This document shows positions 47,254-58,052 of a DNA stretch of 64,000 nucleotides, in pieces. Source of the DNA: Metamycoplasma subdolum. Its GTDB lineage: Bacteria; Bacillota_I; Bacilli_A; Mycoplasmatales; Metamycoplasmataceae. The notes beneath the pieces are model-generated. The model did not search any database and was not told the DNA's origin. It saw only the letters and a list, made by a program, of their open reading frames with translations. A program made the position numbers and the translations under genes. The stretch lies in the NCBI RefSeq assembly GCF_033546815.1, contig NZ_CP137846.1, positions 1 through 64,000 of the forward strand, read 5' to 3'. Numbering within the stretch: position 1 is the first letter of the stretch; every line of letters starts with the position of its first letter.

Positions 47254-47267
47254 GAAACTCAAAAAAT

Positions 47268-47294
47268 AAATGTGCTCAACGCACATTTTTTTAT
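47268..47294 (+). terminator. Terminator after lemA
   Basis: ATGTGC pairs with GCACAT around a five-base loop, followed by seven T. Confidence 0.82.
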
Positions 47295-47405
47295 TCTCTT
47301 TCTTAATTTAAAAACAAAATTTTTTATTAAAATATCGCCCAACAAATACCTTCAGTTTATGATATAATTTTTTATTAATAATAAGCAATTAAAGAGGTTT
47401 GAAAA

Positions 47406-49352
47406 ATGGAAGAAGAAAGAAAAGAAAATTCAAATTACGGAGCCGAAAATATTGAAGTTTTAGAAGGCCTTGAAGCCGTTAGAGTAAGACCTGGAATGTA
47501 TATTGGAACCGTTGGTTTTAGAGGACTTCACCACTTAATTTGAGAAATAGTTGATAACTCAGTCGATGAAGCGATGGCAGGATATGCCAGCGAAATTACT
47601 ATCAATCTTTATGAAGGAAACTTTATTGAAGTTATCGATAATGGACGTGGCATTCCTGTTGATATTCAAAAACAAACTGGAAAACCCGCTGTTGAAACAA
47701 TTTTAACTGTACTCCATGCTGGTGGGAAATTCCATAATGATGCTTATAAATTTTCTGGAGGACTTCACGGTGTTGGTGCCTCTGTTGTTAATGCTTTAAG
47801 TGATGTATTTGAAGTTTGAGTTAAAAGAGATGGCAAAATCCATTACCAAAAATATACAAACGGTGGAAAACCTGCTGAAGACTTAAAAATTATAGGAGAA
47901 TGTCCTAAAGAAGAAACGGGAACAACTATTAAGTTTCATCCTGACTTTACAATTATGAACAGAGCAGATTTTGATTTTGGCACAATTGTTGACCATGCAA
48001 AACAAATTGCTTATTTAAACAAAGGCTTAATAATGCATTGCAATAATTACGTAACTGGAATTAAGAAAACCTTCTTATACGAAGGTGGAATTGTGGATTA
48101 TGTTCAAGAATTAAACACCTCTAAAAAAACAATTTTCCCTAACGTAATTTACGCCTTTGGTGAATATCGTGACAAAATTGAAAACGAACTTGTTCAAGTT
48201 GAAATCGCAATGCAATATTCAGAAACTTATACAACCAATGTTATTTCATATGCCAACAACATTCAAACCATTGATGGTGGAACACACGAACAAGGATTCT
48301 TAGATGCTTTAACTAGAATTTATAATAACTATGCTGAAGAAGCAAAACTTAACAAAAACGCTAATGAAAAAATCAGTAGAGAAGATGTTAAATCAGGTTT
48401 GACTGCAATCATTTCAATCAAACACTCAAACCCAATTTTTGAAGGTCAAACTAAAGGAAAACTTGAAAACAGAGATGCTAGAATTGCAACCAACAAAGTA
48501 TTATCTGAAGCTCTTGAAAAATTCTTAAAAGAAAACCCTGACTATGCTAAACAAATTGTTTCAAAATGTCTAACCGCTCAAAAATCAAGAATCGCTGCTG
48601 CTTTAGCATTTGAAGCTTCAATTAAAAAAGATAGTCTCGGACTTTCAAGTGAACTAACTGGGAAACTTGCAGATTGTTCTTCAAAAAATGCTGAAATAAA
48701 AGAAATCTTTATAGTCGAAGGTAACTCTGCTGGTGGTTCAGCAAAAATGGGACGTGACCGTCACACTCAAGCAATTTTACCTTTACGTGGTAAGGTAATA
48801 AATTCAGAAAAAGCTGATTCAAGAAATGTTCTTTCAAACAAAGAAATTGCAACTATAATTCATGCTCTTGGAACTGGAATTTTAACTGAATTTAATATTA
48901 ACAAACTTAAATATCACAAGATTGTTATTATGACAGATGCTGACGTCGATGGTGCTCACATTTCAACTTTACTTTTAACCTTCTTTTATAGATATATGCG
49001 TCCTTTAATTGAGTATGGATTTGTTTATATAGCCCAACCTCCACTTTACAAAATAAGTGCTGGTAAAGTCATTGAATATGCATACAATGACAATCAAAAA
49101 GATGAAATCTTAGCTAAACTTGAAGATAAAAGAAATGTTGCAATCCAACGTTACAAAGGGCTTGGGGAAATGGACCCAGAACAACTTTGAGAAACAACAA
49201 TGGACCCTGCTAGAAGAAAAATGTTACAAGTCCAAATTGATGATTTTGTTAGTTGCGATTGAGTATTTACTACCCTTATGGGTGAAGAAATTGAACCTAG
49301 ACGTGACTTTATTCAAGAACATGCAAAATATGCAAAGAATATTGACTTTTAA
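47406..49352 (+). CDS. gyrB: DNA gyrase subunit B
   Basis: GyrB is the ATPase of gyrase. The 648 residues have the GHKL fold with [12 protein letters not shown] near 47, VIDNGRGIP near 77 and [14 protein letters not shown] near 120, then the TOPRIM segment [15 protein letters not shown] near 437 and DADVDGAHI near 513, and the C-terminal end [21 protein letters not shown] and overall length favour GyrB over ParE. No gyrA follows; the choline kinase-like gene is two bases on. Five UGA Trp codons. Confidence 0.94.
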
Positions 49353-49354
49353 TA

Positions 49355-50107
49355 ATGACTAGAATACTTTTAGAAAATCAAGGACATACTAATAAAGTTT
49401 ATAAAGATGAAGAAAATAATCTATTTATAAAGCAAAAATCTTATGACGGCTTTAATCATACAATAGATTATTTTTTACTTAATAACTTATCTTTTACACC
49501 AAAGGTTATAAAAGATAATAAAGAAGAACTTGTAACCGAATGAATTGATGCAGAAAATCTTGAAGATTCTTTTTTCACTGATGCCATGCTTCAAGAATTT
49601 GCCAAAGATTTAATCACTTTACATAATTCAAAATTAAAATTTCCCAAAAACAATATTGCAAAGCGTTTTAGAACTTATTTTAAAATGACACAAGAAAACA
49701 ACGTACAAATTGAAGTTATAAATAAGTGATATCGAAAACTTTCGCTTTTTATTAAAAACATTGATACATCTGCTCCAACACACAATGATCTTTGACCTTT
49801 TAATTTACTTAGAACAAAAGAAAAAATTTATTTCATTGATTGAGAATATTCAACCATGGGCGATGTTCATTGAGATTTAGCATATTTTATTGAATCTGCA
49901 AACTTAACCAAACATCAAGAAGAGGTATTTCTAAAAGCATATGGTGATGATTTTGAAGAAAAATATCTTTTAGTTCATAAAATCTTAGTTAATGCACTTA
50001 TAGTTTTATGAAATAGAAAAGAAAAACAAATTGTTTTTGAGGATGAAATTTATCAAAAAAGAATTGATAAATATATGAACATATATTTAGAAAAATACGG
50101 AAATTAA
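49355..50107 (+). CDS. Choline/aminoglycoside-type phosphotransferase
   Basis: A 250-residue kinase-fold protein of the choline kinase / aminoglycoside phosphotransferase group. The Brenner-like catalytic motif is THNDLWPFNLL near 144-154, and the metal motif is FIDWEYSTMGDVHWDLA near 164-180. The N-terminal lobe is short (KQKSYDGF with a candidate Lys near 27). In mollicutes such proteins serve choline phosphorylation for membrane lipids; the substrate here cannot be proven. It starts two bases after gyrB. Five or more UGA Trp codons. Confidence 0.82.
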
Positions 50108-50112
50108 AATTG

Positions 50113-50150
50113 AAACTGCTTTATTAATGGCAGCTTTTCTTTTAATTTTT
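50113..50150 (+). terminator. Possible terminator after the phosphotransferase
   Basis: A weak stem (GAAACTGC with GCAGCTTTTC, one bulge) is followed by T-rich sequence. It begins a few bases after the stop. Confidence 0.5.
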
Positions 50151-50291
50151 TGTCTAAAAATAAGATTTTAGCCATGAAAGATTACTTAAAAATACACTAA
50201 AAAATGCTAAAAAATTATTTTTTTTAGTTTAAAAAACGCTTTTTCAGCACTTTTCCTATCTTTGAAATTACTTCAATGCTTTAATTAAAAC

Positions 50292-50319
50292 AATTAGTTT
50301 ATATAAGGCTAAACTAATT
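50292..50319 (+). promoter_or_regulatory. Inverted repeat in the leader of the first FIVAR lipoprotein
   Basis: AATTAGTTTA and TAAACTAATT form perfect ten-base arms around an eight-base loop, 31 bases before the start codon. The arm shares nine of ten bases with the repeat before the next gene (51624-51645), so it is a conserved leader structure rather than chance. Confidence 0.7.
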
Positions 50320-50349
50320 AATTAAGGAAAAAAATAAAGGAAAAAACAC

Positions 50350-51396
50350 ATGAAATTCAAAAAAATACTATTGGCATCATTAACAGTATTGCCAACCGTT
50401 TCATTAATTTCAGTAAGTTGTGGTGACAAAACACCTAAACTTGATGAACTTAAAGAACTTATCAAAAATTCTTCAGTTGACACACTTTTAGAAGGTGTTG
50501 AAAGAGTTGAAACTCCTTCTAAACCAGAAGAACTTGAAGAAGGAAAGAAACAAGTTGCAAATTCTGCTGTTACAACCTATGAAGAAGCGTTAACCGCTGC
50601 AAAAGCAGTAACAGAAGAAGCAAAAGCTAGTGAAGCAAAAACTACTTTAGAAGCTGCAATTAATGCTCTAAAAGGTGCTATTGTTGTAGGAACAAAAGCA
50701 AAAGTAAGTACAACTCCTAAATTAGATGCATTGAAAAAATTTATTGATGAATCTACAGTTGAAAAACTTTTACCTGGTGTTGAACAAGTAGATAAAACTG
50801 AAGACCCTGCAACTCTTACAAAAGAAAGAAGACAAATTACAAAAGCAGCAGTTGCTACTTATGAAACTGCATTATCTACTGCAAAAACAGTAACAGAAGA
50901 AGATAAAGCAGACGCAGCAAAAACTACTTTAGAAGAAGCAATCAAAACTTTAAAAGCAGCAGTAGTTAAAGGAACCAAATCAAAAGCTTGAGATCAAAAT
51001 AAAATAGAAGAATTTGGATACTACGCTGAAGAAAATCTTGAAATTGTTCCTGCACAAAAAGCAGACCTTGAACTATTAGCCGGTGGCACTGCAAACTTAT
51101 GATATGACTATACTCAAAATGGAATAGTTGTTTCAAAAGATGGAAAACCTCCATTTGGAAAAAAGAAACCAAAACTTCCTGTGGCTATTACAATTAAAGG
51201 TTATGATTCAACTGAAAAATTCCAATTAACTGGTATTGGTGCAAATCGCGAATACAACGGTAAGCCAAGTGGAAAACTTACATTCAAACTTGAAGGCAAA
51301 AAATTAACAATTCAATTTGGAACAGCAAAATTTGTTGGCGGTGGAGCACACCAATATTCAATTAATGAATTCACAGCAGTTCTTGATTTAAGCTAA
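50350..51396 (+). CDS. FIVAR-repeat lipoprotein 1 (two units plus C-terminal domain)
   Basis: A 348-residue lipoprotein. Signal peptide to ISVSC (Cys at 25), then two FIVAR-like helical units, about 30-117 and 124-213, each with L-ELI--S--LL-GVE, TYE-AL--AKAVTEE and AI--LK--IV. The C-terminal domain (215-348) starts WDQNKIEEFGYYAEENL and has a beta-rich region with AITIKGYDS and TAVLDLS. FIVAR units occur in surface adhesins, where they bind matrix proteins; that function is inferred. Three UGA Trp codons. Confidence 0.82.
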
Positions 51397-51416
51397 TTTA
51401 AAAATATATACAGCAA

Positions 51417-51441
51417 AGCCTGACAAAATGTCAGGTTTTTG
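51417..51441 (+). terminator. Terminator after FIVAR lipoprotein 1
   Basis: CCTGAC pairs with GTCAGG around a five-base loop, followed by TTTTTG. Confidence 0.8.
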
Positions 51442-51623
51442 TATGCAAAAATTTAATAGTTTTTATTGTTAAAAGTTATGTTTTTACGCCAAAATATTAC
51501 TAATAAACGATTTCACTTTTAAAAAAGCAAAAAAAATTTACTTTGCAAACACTTTTTAAGAATTACAATTTATTTTTAGCTTTTTTTCTCTTCAAAAAAT
51601 ATAGCAATTTCTAAAATTAAGGC

Positions 51624-51645
51624 AATTAGTTTTCAAAAACTAATT
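51624..51645 (+). promoter_or_regulatory. Inverted repeat in the leader of FIVAR lipoprotein 2
   Basis: AATTAGTTTT and AAAACTAATT form ten-base arms separated by two bases. The structure lies 27 bases before the start codon, matching the position and sequence of the one at 50292. Confidence 0.7.
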
Positions 51646-51672
51646 AGATAAGGAAAGAAAGAAGAAAAAAAT

Positions 51673-53024
51673 ATGAAAATGAAAAAATTATTTATCGTAA
51701 CATCTATGGCAATTTTGCCAACTGTAACTTTGATTTCAGCAAGTTGCGATAATAAAACCCCAAAACTAGACGAATTAAAAGAACTAATTAATGATTCATC
51801 TGTAGATTCAATTCTATTAGGTGTTGAAAGAGTAGAAACCCCTGAAAAACCTGAAAATTTAGAACAAGGAAAAAAACAAGTTTCAAACGTCGCTGTTAAA
51901 ACTTATGAAGAAGCCTTAAGTGCTGCTAAAGCAGTAAATGAAGAAAGCAAAGCTAGCGAAGCTAAAACTACTTTAGAAGCAGCAATTAATGCTTTAAAAA
52001 GTGCTATTGTTGAAGGAACTAAAGCTTCAAGCAGTGCAACACCAAACTTAAATGCTCTTAAAGAACTAATCAAAAATTCTTCAGTTGAAACACTTTTGAC
52101 AGGAGTAGAAGTATTGCCGGCATCAGTTACAACCAAACCTGCAGCTGATACTGTTGAAAAAGGCAAAAAAGTTATCTTACTAAGTGCAAAAACTACTTAT
52201 GAAGCAGCACTTAATACTGCTAAAGAAGTAACTGAAGAAAGCAAAGCTCAACAAGCTAAAAAAGATCTTGAAACTGCAATTAATGCTCTAAAAGCAGAAA
52301 TTGTTGTTGGAAATAAAATTTCAACGACACCAAACTTAGATGCACTAAAAGAACTTATCAACAATTCTTCAGTTGACACATTACTTGCAGGAGTAGAAGT
52401 TTTACCTGCTTCAGTTACAACTAAACCTGCAGCTGATACTGTTGAAAAAGGCAAAAAAGTTATATTAGATAGTGCTAAAAAAACTTATGAAACTGCACTT
52501 AACACTGCAAAAGCAGTAACTGAAGAAAGCAAAGCTTTAAATGCTAAAACTGCTTTAGAAGCAGCAATCAGTGCTTTAAAATCAGAAATTGTTGAAGGAA
52601 CTAAACCAAAAAAAGTTTGAGATCAAAATAACATTGAAGAATATGGTGATTATGTTGCTGAAAATCTAAAAGTTGTTGATACTCAAAGACAAGCTTTAAA
52701 AGATTTAGCCAAAGGTAATAGTTTACTATGATATGACTATAAAAAGAAATGATTTGCTGTTAACCAAGGATTAGGAACACCAGATTGAAATGGCAATAGA
52801 CCTCCAGAAGCAATTACAATAGTAGGAAGAGCATCAGAATTTGATATTTGTCAAGCGAAGGTGATGGAACATATGGTTCAAGATCAATGAACACTAAAAT
52901 CCCATTTACAATTGTGGGTAATAAATTAACCATTACATTTAGAGTTTACAAATATATAAAAGGTCAACCTTCTAAGACCTTCCCAATCTCAAAGAAAACT
53001 TTCACAGCAGTAATTGAACTATAA
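51673..53024 (+). pseudogene. FIVAR-repeat lipoprotein 2 (three units; frameshifted C-terminal domain)
   Basis: The protein starts with a signal peptide ending ISASC and carries three FIVAR-like units of about 94-96 residues (from about residues 29, 123 and 219). Units two and three are nearly identical. After a UGA Trp at residue 316 the WDQN domain begins as in lipoprotein 1, reads through VGRASEFDI, then shifts frame near 52845-52852. The current frame gives 418 residues ending at 52929. Another frame reads SSEGDGTYGSRSM to FTAVIEL and ends at 53024, matching lipoprotein 1. One base seems lost. Confidence 0.8.
52039..52614 (+). repeat. Long tandem repeat inside FIVAR lipoprotein 2
   Basis: Two units begin with the same ACACCAAACTTA string at 52039 and 52327, a period of 288 bases (96 codons). 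They share long identical stretches such as the block coding for GVEVLPASVTTKPAADTVEK. An earlier, more divergent unit begins near 51757. This is the source of easy gain or loss of units by recombination. Confidence 0.85.
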
Positions 53025-53045
53025 TTATTAAATATTTATACTAAT

Positions 53046-53080
53046 AAATCTCAATCTTAAAGAGATTGGGATTTTTTTAT
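53046..53080 (+). terminator. Terminator after FIVAR lipoprotein 2
   Basis: ATCTCAATCT pairs with AGATTGGGAT (one wobble) around a short loop, followed by seven T. Confidence 0.78.
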
Positions 53081-53176
53081 TTACTAAAATTTTAAAATCT
53101 TAAAAAAGCGAATTAATGATAAAATAATATGGATTGGTTTTTTTTATAACCGATTAATTAATTAAAGGAATCAAAT

Positions 53177-53818
53177 ATGAAAATTAGAAAATCATTAATT
53201 TTAGCAACAATGACAATCTTGCCATCTGTTGCACTAGTTTCAGCAAGTTGCGGTGAAAAAACACCTAAACTTGATGAACTAAAGGAACTTGTAAAAAACT
53301 CATCTGTTGAAAAACTTCTAGAAGGTGTTGAACAAGTTGAAACCCCTTCTAAACCAGAAGAACTTGAAAAAGGTAAAAAACAAGTTTCAACCGCTGCTGT
53401 TAAAACATATGAAGCTGCACTTGATGTTGCTTCAAAAGTAACAGAAGAAAGCAAAGCTGAAGAAGCAGCAACAACTTTAAAAGCTGCTATTGAAGCTTTA
53501 AAAGCTACTATCGTTGAAGGAACAAAAGAAGCTACACCTAGCACAACTCCAAAACTAGATGCTTTAAAAGAACTTATTAAAAATTCTTCAGTAGCAAAAC
53601 TTCTAGAAGGTGTTGACCAAGTTGACTCACCTAAAAAACCTGAAGAAATTCAAAAAGGCAAAAAAGAAGTTGCAAAATCAGAAGTTAAAACTTATGAAGC
53701 TGCACTTGATGTTGCTACAAAAGTAACAGAAGAAGCAAAAGCAGAAGAAGCAACTAAAACCTTACAAGCTGCAATCGACGCTCTAAAAGCTAAGATTGTT
53801 GTTGGAACAAAAGAATAA
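53177..53818 (+). CDS. FIVAR-repeat lipoprotein 3 (two units, no C-terminal domain)
   Basis: A 213-residue lipoprotein with signal peptide ending VSASC (Cys at 25) and two FIVAR-like units, about 29-115 and 122-211. It stops directly after the second unit with VVGTKE, at the point where lipoproteins 1 and 2 continue into the WDQN domain. No TGA codon. A hairpin in the leader (53131-53155) has a different sequence from those of its neighbours. Probably a surface protein; function inferred from the repeats. Confidence 0.82.
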   Translation: MKIRKSLILATMTILPSVALVSASCGEKTPKLDELKELVKNSSVEKLLEGVEQVETPSKPEELEKGKKQVSTAAVKTYEAALDVASKVTEESKAEEAATTLKAAIEALKATIVEGTKEATPSTTPKLDALKELIKNSSVAKLLEGVDQVDSPKKPEEIQKGKKEVAKSEVKTYEAALDVATKVTEEAKAEEATKTLQAAIDALKAKIVVGTKE

Positions 53819-53849
53819 AAATTTCATATTATAAATTGAGAATTTATAT

Positions 53850-53880
53850 AAAATCTTAGTGTCAAAGCTAAGATTTTTTC
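53850..53880 (+). terminator. Terminator after FIVAR lipoprotein 3
   Basis: AATCTTAG pairs with CTAAGATT around an eight-base loop, followed by TTTTTC. The core arms recur in the next terminator. Confidence 0.85.
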
Positions 53881-54009
53881 TTAACTAAATTTACCAAAAA
53901 CACACTGAAATTAAGTAAAAAATCAAGTTTGACATTACTCGCAATTACAACTTTATTGTTTTTAATTTATAATTTATTTACCTATTAAATTAATGAAAGG
54001 AAAATTTAA

Positions 54010-54906
54010 ATGAAAAAATTATTATTAATTCTTTCTGCAACTGCACCTATTCTAGCACTACCTGCTATTTCTGCAGCTTGCGAAACAAAAGGACAAAAGA
54101 AAGAAAGACTACAAAAATTTGCTAATTCAGTAACTGAAGATAACATTGTTGTTGACTCAAAAGAAGGAATTTTAGCTTCTCACGCTACCAAAGATTTTAT
54201 TAAATTTGTTTATGAACAATCAGATGAATTTGAAATTGAAATTGTTGGATTTGCTTTTCAAGATTTTGAAGGAACTCTTGAAATTGAACTAAAATTCTCT
54301 TTCAAAGAAAATAAAGGCAAAGGAATTGAAGTAGTTCGTAAAATTAAAATTAAAGGATTTGCATTAAAAGATGCAAATGTTGATGAAGCTGCTAAAAAAG
54401 TTAAATTTAAATATCCTAAAATTGTAGAAACTCTTTTATCTGCATTTGATGCCAATATTGTAGTTAAAATTGCACCTTTAGGATATGAAATTAGTTTCTT
54501 CAAAGCTACACCTGATCCAGATACAAACACAGTTAAAATTGAATTTAAACTTAAAGAAATTGGAACTGAAAATGAATCAAAAACAAATGTTGAATTTGTT
54601 CTTGAAGGATTTAAGAAAACTAAACTACAAATTTTAACTGCATACTTAGAAGAAGTTAAGAAAGATAATTTAATTGCAAGTGGAATTCTAAAAGATGTTG
54701 AAATTGTTGATGCAGTTTCTCTAGATCCTGCAACATATAAAAAAGGCGTTTTCAAAGTTCTTAAAAAAGATGTAGATGCTTATGAAGTTGCTTGAAATAC
54801 AGCTAAAGCAGTAAAAGATGAATCAAAAGCAGCACAAGCTAAAAAAGATTTAGAATCTGCTTTTAAAACATTAAAATCTGCAATTAAAGAAGGAACACAA
54901 TCTTAA
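54010..54906 (+). CDS. Lipoprotein with a different N-terminal domain and one FIVAR unit
   Basis: A 298-residue lipoprotein with signal peptide ending AISAAC (Cys at 24). Residues 30-200 form a domain with NSVTEDNIVVDSKEGIL and PLGYEISFFKA, also found in the next protein. Residues about 205-298 are one FIVAR-like unit (DAVSLDPATYKKGVFK, then AWNTAKAVKDESKAAQAKK and SAIKEGTQ). So it joins the domain of its right neighbour to the repeat of its left neighbours. One UGA Trp. Ribosome site GAAAGG. Confidence 0.82.
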
Positions 54907-54919
54907 AATTAACATTAAA

Positions 54920-54952
54920 AGATCTTAGTCTTGATGGCTAAGATTTTTTAAT
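54920..54952 (+). terminator. Terminator after the 54010 lipoprotein
   Basis: ATCTTAG pairs with CTAAGAT around a nine-base loop, followed by six T. It shares its arm sequence with the terminator at 53850, consistent with duplication of gene ends. Confidence 0.83.
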
Positions 54953-55104
54953 TACTAAACTTTTGAAATTAAGACAAAAAAAAGCAAAAATCAAAGAATA
55001 TTTTGCAAATTTTTCCTTGTAAACATTTGAAAAATTAAAATATTAATTTTTATTTTATAATAGTGTATATCTATAAAGAAAATGAAAAGAAAAGGAAGTA
55101 AAAA

Positions 55105-57108
55105 ATGAAGAAAAATTTATTTTTAATTTTATCAACAACTATTCCTGCCATAGCATTGCCTATTATTTCAGCTAGTTGTGGAAATGGAAATGAAGATAAA
55201 GCAAAAGAAGAACTACATAAGTTTGTTGGTTCAATAAAAGAAGAAAATATTGTAGTTGACTCAAAAGAAAAACTTTTACCTTCACAAGTGTTAGATGAAT
55301 TAATTAACCTTATTATTGAAAAATCTGAAAAATTTGAGATTAATATTGATGCTGGTGAAGCAAACGACGATGATGGAACACTTAACATTCAAATAAAAGT
55401 TGTTTTAAAAAAGAATGGCAAAACTTATGAAGAAACTTGCAGTATTAAAATAACTGGTTTTGCAAGAAAAGTTAAATTTGAAAATGTTGATAAAGCTGCT
55501 GAAAGTGTAATTTTCATATATCCAAATATTAAACAAACTCTTTTAAAAGATTTTAAACAGGAAAAAATTGTTAAAAATGTTCCATACGGTTATGAATTAA
55601 GTTTCTTTAAAGCTGTAGTTAACCCAAGTTTAGATGAAGTTACAATCTTATTTAAGCTTAAAGATTCAAAAACTAATAAAGAAACTGCCCACAATATTGA
55701 AAGAGTTTTAAAGGGTTGAAAATTAAGTGAAGAAAAGCTTAAAGAAATTGAAGAAGCAAAGAAAAACCTTAAAACTCAAATGAACAATTTAACTGTTATT
55801 TTTGCAAGTGAATCAGCATATCAATTTGCAACAAAAAACATGGCTGTTGATAATGCTGGAAAACCTAACTTTGCAACCCAAAACTTAGATAGTTCAAAAT
55901 ATAGCCAAAAATTATTAAAAGTTGAAAAGAAAAGTGATGGTTGATATGTAACTGTTAAATTGGAATTAAGTGCAAATCCGACGGTCTTTTTAGAAGAAGC
56001 TAAAAAAGTAGATATGTCAAATTATTTAAAATCAATTAACCCACATGGACTTGATGAAGTTGGCCAAAAAGCATATCTTTTATCAAAATTATCTACTTTA
56101 AAAATAAATCCAAAATATACAAAAGATTTACAAAATATTAAAAGTTTAAAAACTAGCAAATTAAGTGATAAATCATATTGATTGGCACCTTTTGATAAAT
56201 CATTAAGAATTACATTTTCAAAACTTAGAAAAGATAGCGAAAATTATTTTATAACTGCAACTGCTGCTTTTGAAGATTGAGTAGGAAGTCCAACTCAAGA
56301 TAAAGAAATTCAAATTGATTTAAGTAAAACTGGTGTTGAAATTTATAACGAAACTCACCCAACTTCGCCAATGCAAGATCAGTTTAATCCAACTCCAACA
56401 ATTGATGGAGAAGTTGAAGTTGACTTAACTTTACCCGCTGATTATAAAAGCACTGATGCCGACGATACACCTGATAAGTTCAAATTTACACAATCAAATA
56501 TTGACAAATGAAAATTAAAAAACTTTTGAGTAAGTGAAGAAACTTTAAAAGGATTTAAAGATGGAACAATCACTAAACCATTAGTTCAGTTATTCAAACT
56601 AAAAGATGATAAAGACGGTTTTCCAATTCTAGCTCACAATGTTTACTTTTTAACTGATGCTGATAAATTCTTTAGAGACGCTCAACAAGTATTTATTTTA
56701 AGTGATTTTAAAGTTGTTGATGGCAAAGATACTATCAAAATTACAACTGTACCAGTAAATGATTTAAAAGTTTCAGGTGCAACATTTGCATCATTAAGAG
56801 TTAATATAACTGCTAAAAAAGATTTTAAAGAAGATGTTAAAAAAGACGTTTATAGTGAAAAATACAACACTTTCAAAGGTTCATTAGTAGTTGATTATGA
56901 AGGAAAAGATACAATCAATGTAAATGATGCACTTGCTGGAAAAGATACATCAAAAATTAAGGTAACTAACTTACCTACTAATTGAGAAGTAAATGAAATT
57001 AAATTCCGTGATGTAAAAAGTGGCAAACTAAGAGTTTGAGTTCGTTTAGAATGTAATTATGTAATTACAAAATCTTATTCATTTACTATTTCAGGCTTTC
57101 AAGCATAG
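55105..57108 (+). CDS. Large surface lipoprotein
   Basis: A 667-residue lipoprotein with signal peptide ending IISASC (Cys at 25). Residues 30-200 match the N-terminal domain of the upstream lipoprotein (EENIVVDSKEKLL, VPYGYELSFFKA). The remaining 460 residues have no recognised domain; they alternate helical and beta-rich stretches and end with KSYSFTISGFQA. No FIVAR unit is visible. Trp codons are mostly UGA (about ten). GAAAAGGAAG precedes the ATG. It closes the lipoprotein cluster and has its own terminator. Confidence 0.82.
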
Positions 57109-57127
57109 TATTAATTATTAATAATTT

Positions 57128-57152
57128 AAAACACCTAACGGTGTTTTTTCTT
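57128..57152 (+). terminator. Terminator after the large lipoprotein
   Basis: AACACC pairs with GGTGTT around a four-base loop, followed by TTTTTC. Confidence 0.82.
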
Positions 57153-57191
57153 TACTTTATTTATTTAAAATTTAAGCATTATAATTAAATT

Positions 57192-58052
57192 ATGAACTCA
57201 AAAAAAATTAGATTAATATTAGCAGGAACTGGCTCTTTTTCAGCAAAGATTTTCGAAAGTTTAATCAACAATAAAGACTTTGAAATTGTTGCTTTAATTA
57301 GCCAACCAAATCTCGCCTTAGATAGAAACAAAAAACCAATAGAAACTGAAGTAAGTAAGCTTGCAAAAAAACATAAAATTCTTTTATTCCAACCATTAAA
57401 AATTAGAGAAATTTTTGATGAACTTTCTACCTTAGATTTTGATTATTTTATAACAGCAAGTTATGGGCAATTTATACCAACATCAATCATAAATTTACCT
57501 AAAAAAGCAGCCTTAAATGTTCATGGAAGTTTGCTTGAAAAATACCGTGGTGCAGCACCTGTTCAATATACTTTATTAAATGGAGATACAGAATCAGGCA
57601 TAACTTTAATTTATATGATTAAAGAAATGGACGCTGGTGACATGCTTGCTAAAGCAAAAATTTTAATTGAAGAAAATGATACAGCGATTGAAGTTTTTGA
57701 CAAGTTAGCAGATATTGCAATTTTAAATTTACCTATTTGATTAAATGCACATTTTTTAGGTAAATTAGAGGGCGAAAAACAAGATGAAAGTAAAGTAACT
57801 TTTGCACCTAAAATTCCCAATGAAATGCCTCAAATTTTTGAAACAAATACTACTGAAGAAGCACTTAGAAAAATCAAAGCTTTTAACAATCAACCAGGTG
57901 CTTTTATCATCAAAAACAATAAAAGACTTAAAATTTTTAGAGCAACAAAAAATAAAGTAAAAGTTCCGCTTACACTTGATTTTTCTGATGGAAAACTTTA
58001 TTTAATTGAATATCAATTTGAAGGTAAAAAGATTGTTAAATATGACATTTAA
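57192..58052 (+). CDS. fmt: Methionyl-tRNA formyltransferase
   Basis: Fmt formylates initiator Met-tRNA. The 286-residue protein has AGTGSFSAKIFESL near 11-24, TASYGQFIPTSI near 89-100, LNVHGSLLEKYRGAAPVQ near 110-127 with the catalytic His, and IYMIKEMDAGDML near 141. The C-terminal domain is short (about 80 residues), so the tRNA-binding part is reduced. One UGA Trp. Its end overlaps the ung start by 11 bases. Confidence 0.92.

Noticed and set aside
47406-49352. ParE rather than GyrB
   Set aside because: EGNSAGGSA and the general length and end favour GyrB, and no parC follows.
51903-52454. Minus-strand ORFs within the FIVAR lipoproteins
   Set aside because: They mirror the repeats of the plus-strand genes, carry no start signals and have unlikely composition.
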